A DNA stretch of 64,000 nucleotides from positions 1-64,000 of the forward strand of contig CAKQYU010000013.1 in assembly GCA_934293575.1 (NCBI GenBank), in the 5' to 3' direction. Shown here piece after piece: positions 60,765 through 64,000 of this stretch (its first letter is position 1; the number at the start of each line of letters is the position of its first letter). The notes beneath the pieces were generated by a model. The model was given only the letters and a program-made list of their open reading frames with translations. It had not been told where the DNA came from and did not search any database. The stretch is from an uncultured Lachnospiraceae bacterium. Its GTDB lineage: Bacteria > Bacillota > Clostridia > Lachnospirales > Lachnospiraceae. The translations under genes were made by a program, and so were the position numbers.

Positions 60765-63700
60765 TTACTCTTTCACATATGGTATCAATTTAATTGTAAA
60801 ATCAAACTCCACATCATTGAATCTGTATTTATCTAATACAACAGGTCCACAACTGTTAGATCCAATTCCATTTAACGCATAATCAATACATAAAACCGTA
60901 CTTTCTGTCGCCTCAAGCATATAATTATGATCCGCTTTTTCTAGTTCTTCCTGTGTATAAACGGAAGCATTAAATGAAAACGATTTTTCAGACACAGCAG
61001 TGAATCCAAACTGTCCATTTGTTATTTCCACATAATCGCAATCAAAATGGCTGCCATTTTCCTGTGGTCTAATATAATCCTCATGCATATCGAAAACTTT
61101 AGCTTTAAACATTCCATGGCTTGATGCCCGATGCTTGTCCCTATAGCTTTCCTGTGGTCCCATTCCATAATAAGTTACATCTTCAAGTTGCTTATTTAGG
61201 AATAATCGCAGTCCAAATCTTGGGAGATCTGGAAATTCTGAATCCTTTACTACCTCCATTGAGGATGTTATAGCACCATTACAATCTACATCCCAGGTAA
61301 TAACCACATCCAATATTTTTTGAATAGTTGCTGCTGAAACAGATGACTTTACAACTATTCGTACTCCCTTACCCGATTGCTCCACTCTTGTTTGGTATGC
61401 TCTTACATAGGCATCATCATATTTTGCCTTCTTCCACTCAAGTTTTATATACATATCATTATCTGTAGGAGCTCTCCATATGTTTATCTCCATCGGTTTT
61501 TCCAAGTATTCTCTACCGGCAAATACCATAGAATCAAACATTCCATTCTTTTTATTGTAGATATAGCTAAATGATTTGCCCTTCAATATTACCTGAGTGT
61601 CATTCTCCATTACATCAATATCCGACTGCTTATTTTCCTGTTCAAGCCACTTTACAGCATTCTGGTTTCTAGAATCATCATTAGACAGTTTTACTTCATC
61701 AAATCCAAGCACATATCCACTCGGAATTAATTTCATCTCCTTTTTTAGCAAATATGTTACTTTTAGAAATACCTTACCTTTTGCAGGAATTTTTACTTTT
61801 AGATTCATTTCTCCATCACTGTGAGGCTTTACATCCGGAACATCAATTTTACCAGAATCACAGGTGAATCCATCACAGGTAACTTCGTATTTTGCGGTTA
61901 TAAAATCCTGCAAATTATCAAAATCCATATAGTTATGAAGAACTAATTTACCATTTTTTTCATCATATGACACAACCCTTGCTGGTCTATAAACATTCTT
62001 GTATTCCAAAAGACCCGTATGTGGTTTTCTATCTGGATACACAAGACCATCCATGCAGAAATTTCCATCGTGTACTATCTCGCCATGGTCTCCGCCATAG
62101 TAATACATTCTCTTTCCATTTTCTGCAATTCCTTTATCAATAGCATGATCACACCATTCCCACACAAAGCCTCCGCACATTAAATCGTTTTTCTGAATCA
62201 ACTGAAAATAATCCTCAAAATCTCCAGGTCCATTTCCCATGCAGTGGCAATACTCCACAAGAAGAAATGGCTTACTTGCATCCTTCTCCAGATACTCTGC
62301 TATTTCTTCAAAGCTTGGATACATTCTGCTGTACAAATCAAGATTTTCATAATCATATGTTACGTCATAATTTCTATATCTTGCACTCTCATACTGAGTA
62401 ATCCTTATTGGATCAAATTCCTTTGTCCACTTCAGTACTTTTTCAAAATTACATCCATAGGCACTTTCATTTCCCATTGACCACATTACGATAGAAGGTC
62501 TGTTTTTGTCTCGCAATACCATTAACTGAACCCTATCGATAATTGCTTTTTCCCAGCTTGGATCGTCCGCAATTTTCTCATTCCACCGTTTAAACCGATT
62601 GTAATCCGTATCTTCTTTTCTATAAATCAAAAAAGGTCCATGTGCTTCAATATCAGCCTCATCAATCACCATAAAACCATACTTATCACAAAGCTGATAG
62701 AAATATGGCACATTTGGATAATGACTGCTTCGGATAGAATTGAAATTATGCTGTTTCATCATTGTTAAATCTTTCATAATTTGATCTATGCCAACAGTAA
62801 AACCCGTTACAGGATCCGAATCATGTCTGTTTACACCTCTGAATTTTATCTTTTGTCCGTTAAACAAAATCACTTTATTTACAATTTCAATTGTTCTGAA
62901 TCCAACATACTCCACAATTGTTTCGTTCTCTGTTTCCAAAATCAAAGTGTAAAGATATGGATTTTCTGTATTCCACAGTATCGGGCACACAACATCCAAT
63001 TTTACACTTCCATTTTCTCTTATACTTCCAGTTGCAATTATGGCTCCATTTTTATCCTCAAGAATAATATTCGTTTCTATATTCTTTGCATACTCAACCT
63101 GAATATTTACTGTTGCTTTTTCCGTTTCTAACTGTGTCGTGATTCGATAATCACGAATCGCATTCTCTGGTCTCTTTAAAATATACACGTCCCTAAATAT
63201 ACCACTCATCCGGAATTTATCCTGATCCTCTAAATAGGAACCATCACACCATTTCAATACAAGAACCGCAATTCTATTTTTTCCTTCTTTTACTAATTCT
63301 GTAACATCAAACTCACTGGTTGCATGTGACACCTGACTGTACCCAACATATTCACCATTTATCCACACGTAAAAGCAGCTATCAACGCCCTCAAAGTTTA
63401 AAAATGCTTTTGGAGCTTTAATGTCTTTGGTATATTCAAAATCATATACATATGTGCCACAAGGATTATCCTGCGGTACATATGGCGGATCAAATGGAAA
63501 TGGATATTTAATATTTGTATACTGATGGCTATCATATCCAGCATTCTGCCACAATCCCGGAACTTTCATATCTGCATATCCGTCAGCATCAAACTCCCCT
63601 TTATAAAACGCCTCTTTCACATTGTAAATACTATCATAATACCGAAACTTCCATATTCCATTCAAAAATTGAATACGATCAGACTGTTCTCTATGTTCTA

Positions 63701-63803
63701 CAAGATCGTCCATCCTCTTAGATGCCGGAATATAATATGATCTTGCTGGCATAGTGTTCTCATGTAAAATCTCTAAATCTTCATAATACCTTGGTACTAT
63801 CAT
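60765..63803 (-). CDS. lacZ: beta-galactosidase, GH2 LacZ type
   Basis: A 1012-residue five-domain GH2 enzyme that hydrolyses lactose. The acid/base Glu is in MWSMGNESAYG (about residue 447), the nucleophile in LLVEYCHCMGNGPGD (about residue 514), and a C-terminal Bgal_small domain (VILKGKSFSYIYNKKNGMFDSM onward) is present. There is no signal peptide. The ATG at 63803 has GGAGG 7 bases upstream. It leads the lacZ-symporter operon. Confidence 0.97.
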   Translation of the reverse strand: MIVPRYYEDLEILHENTMPARSYYIPASKRMDDLVEHREQSDRIQFLNGIWKFRYYDSIYNVKEAFYKGEFDADGYADMKVPGLWQNAGYDSHQYTNIKYPFPFDPPYVPQDNPCGTYVYDFEYTKDIKAPKAFLNFEGVDSCFYVWINGEYVGYSQVSHATSEFDVTELVKEGKNRIAVLVLKWCDGSYLEDQDKFRMSGIFRDVYILKRPENAIRDYRITTQLETEKATVNIQVEYAKNIETNIILEDKNGAIIATGSIRENGSVKLDVVCPILWNTENPYLYTLILETENETIVEYVGFRTIEIVNKVILFNGQKIKFRGVNRHDSDPVTGFTVGIDQIMKDLTMMKQHNFNSIRSSHYPNVPYFYQLCDKYGFMVIDEADIEAHGPFLIYRKEDTDYNRFKRWNEKIADDPSWEKAIIDRVQLMVLRDKNRPSIVMWSMGNESAYGCNFEKVLKWTKEFDPIRITQYESARYRNYDVTYDYENLDLYSRMYPSFEEIAEYLEKDASKPFLLVEYCHCMGNGPGDFEDYFQLIQKNDLMCGGFVWEWCDHAIDKGIAENGKRMYYYGGDHGEIVHDGNFCMDGLVYPDRKPHTGLLEYKNVYRPARVVSYDEKNGKLVLHNYMDFDNLQDFITAKYEVTCDGFTCDSGKIDVPDVKPHSDGEMNLKVKIPAKGKVFLKVTYLLKKEMKLIPSGYVLGFDEVKLSNDDSRNQNAVKWLEQENKQSDIDVMENDTQVILKGKSFSYIYNKKNGMFDSMVFAGREYLEKPMEINIWRAPTDNDMYIKLEWKKAKYDDAYVRAYQTRVEQSGKGVRIVVKSSVSAATIQKILDVVITWDVDCNGAITSSMEVVKDSEFPDLPRFGLRLFLNKQLEDVTYYGMGPQESYRDKHRASSHGMFKAKVFDMHEDYIRPQENGSHFDCDYVEITNGQFGFTAVSEKSFSFNASVYTQEELEKADHNYMLEATESTVLCIDYALNGIGSNSCGPVVLDKYRFNDVEFDFTIKLIPYVKE

Positions 63804-63836
63804 TTCGTAACCTCCTTCATACATATACATTTTTGT

Positions 63837-63925
63837 TTTCTCGTGTATGCCCCATACACTATTTTTAATTCATTCTCTTTTCTATATAGATATCATATCT
63901 TTTTTTGCAATTATTGTCTATAAAC
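63837..63925 (-). promoter_or_regulatory. lacZ promoter region with shared motif
   Basis: Minus strand TAGACA (63920-63915), 17-base spacer, TATGAT (63897-63892) form a plausible promoter. The -35 and spacer contain TAGACA-ATA-ATTGCAAA, the reverse of the TTTGCAAT-N3-TGTCTA motif found before araC. A GTGTATG-CCC-CATACAC repeat lies in the leader at 63843-63859. Confidence 0.6.
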
Positions 63926-64000
63926 TATAATGGACAGAATATGCACAAAATGATACAATATTATAAACACAGAAAATTAATATCATTTGATAATACGTTG

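Noticed and set aside
1..64000. CRISPR array, prophage or complete insertion sequence
   Set aside because: No regularly spaced direct repeats, cas, integrase, transposase or phage structural genes were seen in the window.

Overview
The window looks like a piece of a low-GC Firmicute chromosome, most likely a Lachnospiraceae-type Clostridium. The evidence is a strict anaerobe's gene content ([FeFe]-hydrogenase maturases HydEFG, PerR/rubrerythrin/superoxide reductase), Gram-positive control devices (T-box leader, SigA-type promoters, a LexA box of the GAACATATGTT type), AGGAGG-like ribosome binding sites, and several lineage-type small proteins. Exact genus cannot be read from the sequence alone.

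0-15 kb is a dense minus-strand housekeeping block: tRNA-Ser(UGA) beside tandem hairpins resembling a stable-RNA leader, then (in transcription order) hpf, secA, prfB with its programmed +1 frameshift, cheW, hom, comEB, tex, a YcxB-like gene, tsaE, tsaB, rimI, a zinc-ribbon gene, rnz, a DUF6715-type gene, tsaD and ispD. The t6A tRNA-modification genes tsaB/tsaE/tsaD are therefore all here. A 520-base gap upstream of hpf holds four co-oriented DnaA boxes although no dnaA gene is near.

15-25 kb: a CarD-like regulator with a GH13 amylase, a membrane-anchored polysaccharide deacetylase, a five-gene overlapping operon (DUF3737, malY, thioesterase, YgjP peptidase, SPOR-amidase), a lone plus-strand permuted-papain-type gene, a membrane EAL phosphodiesterase and a HPr-like protein lacking its histidine.

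25-31 kb: a single tight operon in which a Y-family DNA polymerase and YolD-like protein are followed, with 4-base overlaps, by hydE, hydG and hydF. A LexA box sits in its promoter, which links the SOS response to hydrogenase maturation. 31-40 kb: sulfur and one-carbon amino-acid genes (metY, thrH), nadA behind a start-site palindrome, and scattered enzymes (PAP2, Nudix, cytidylate-kinase-like, DUF1015, ADP-ribosylglycohydrolase, SDR).

40-51 kb: a Trp-specific T-box in front of trpB2; lrgA-lrgB-gntR-cytidylate-kinase-like operon; metN-metI-metQ methionine importer with a LysR-type operator and adjacent lysR; perR-rbr-dfx oxidative-stress operon; and small genes (receiver domain, YaiI, Cys-rich protein, DUF4186, PNPOx).

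51-64 kb is accessory in character. A frameshifted XRE regulator, then a plus-strand potassium operon (ktrB, ktrA, a 98-aa membrane protein, a short KdpD carrying the c-di-AMP motif, kdpE), then a decayed AlbA_2 gene. It ends in a lactose module: araC regulator, a divergent 24-aa mini-gene with its own terminator, a GPH sugar symporter and lacZ. A shared 17-base motif precedes araC and lacZ.
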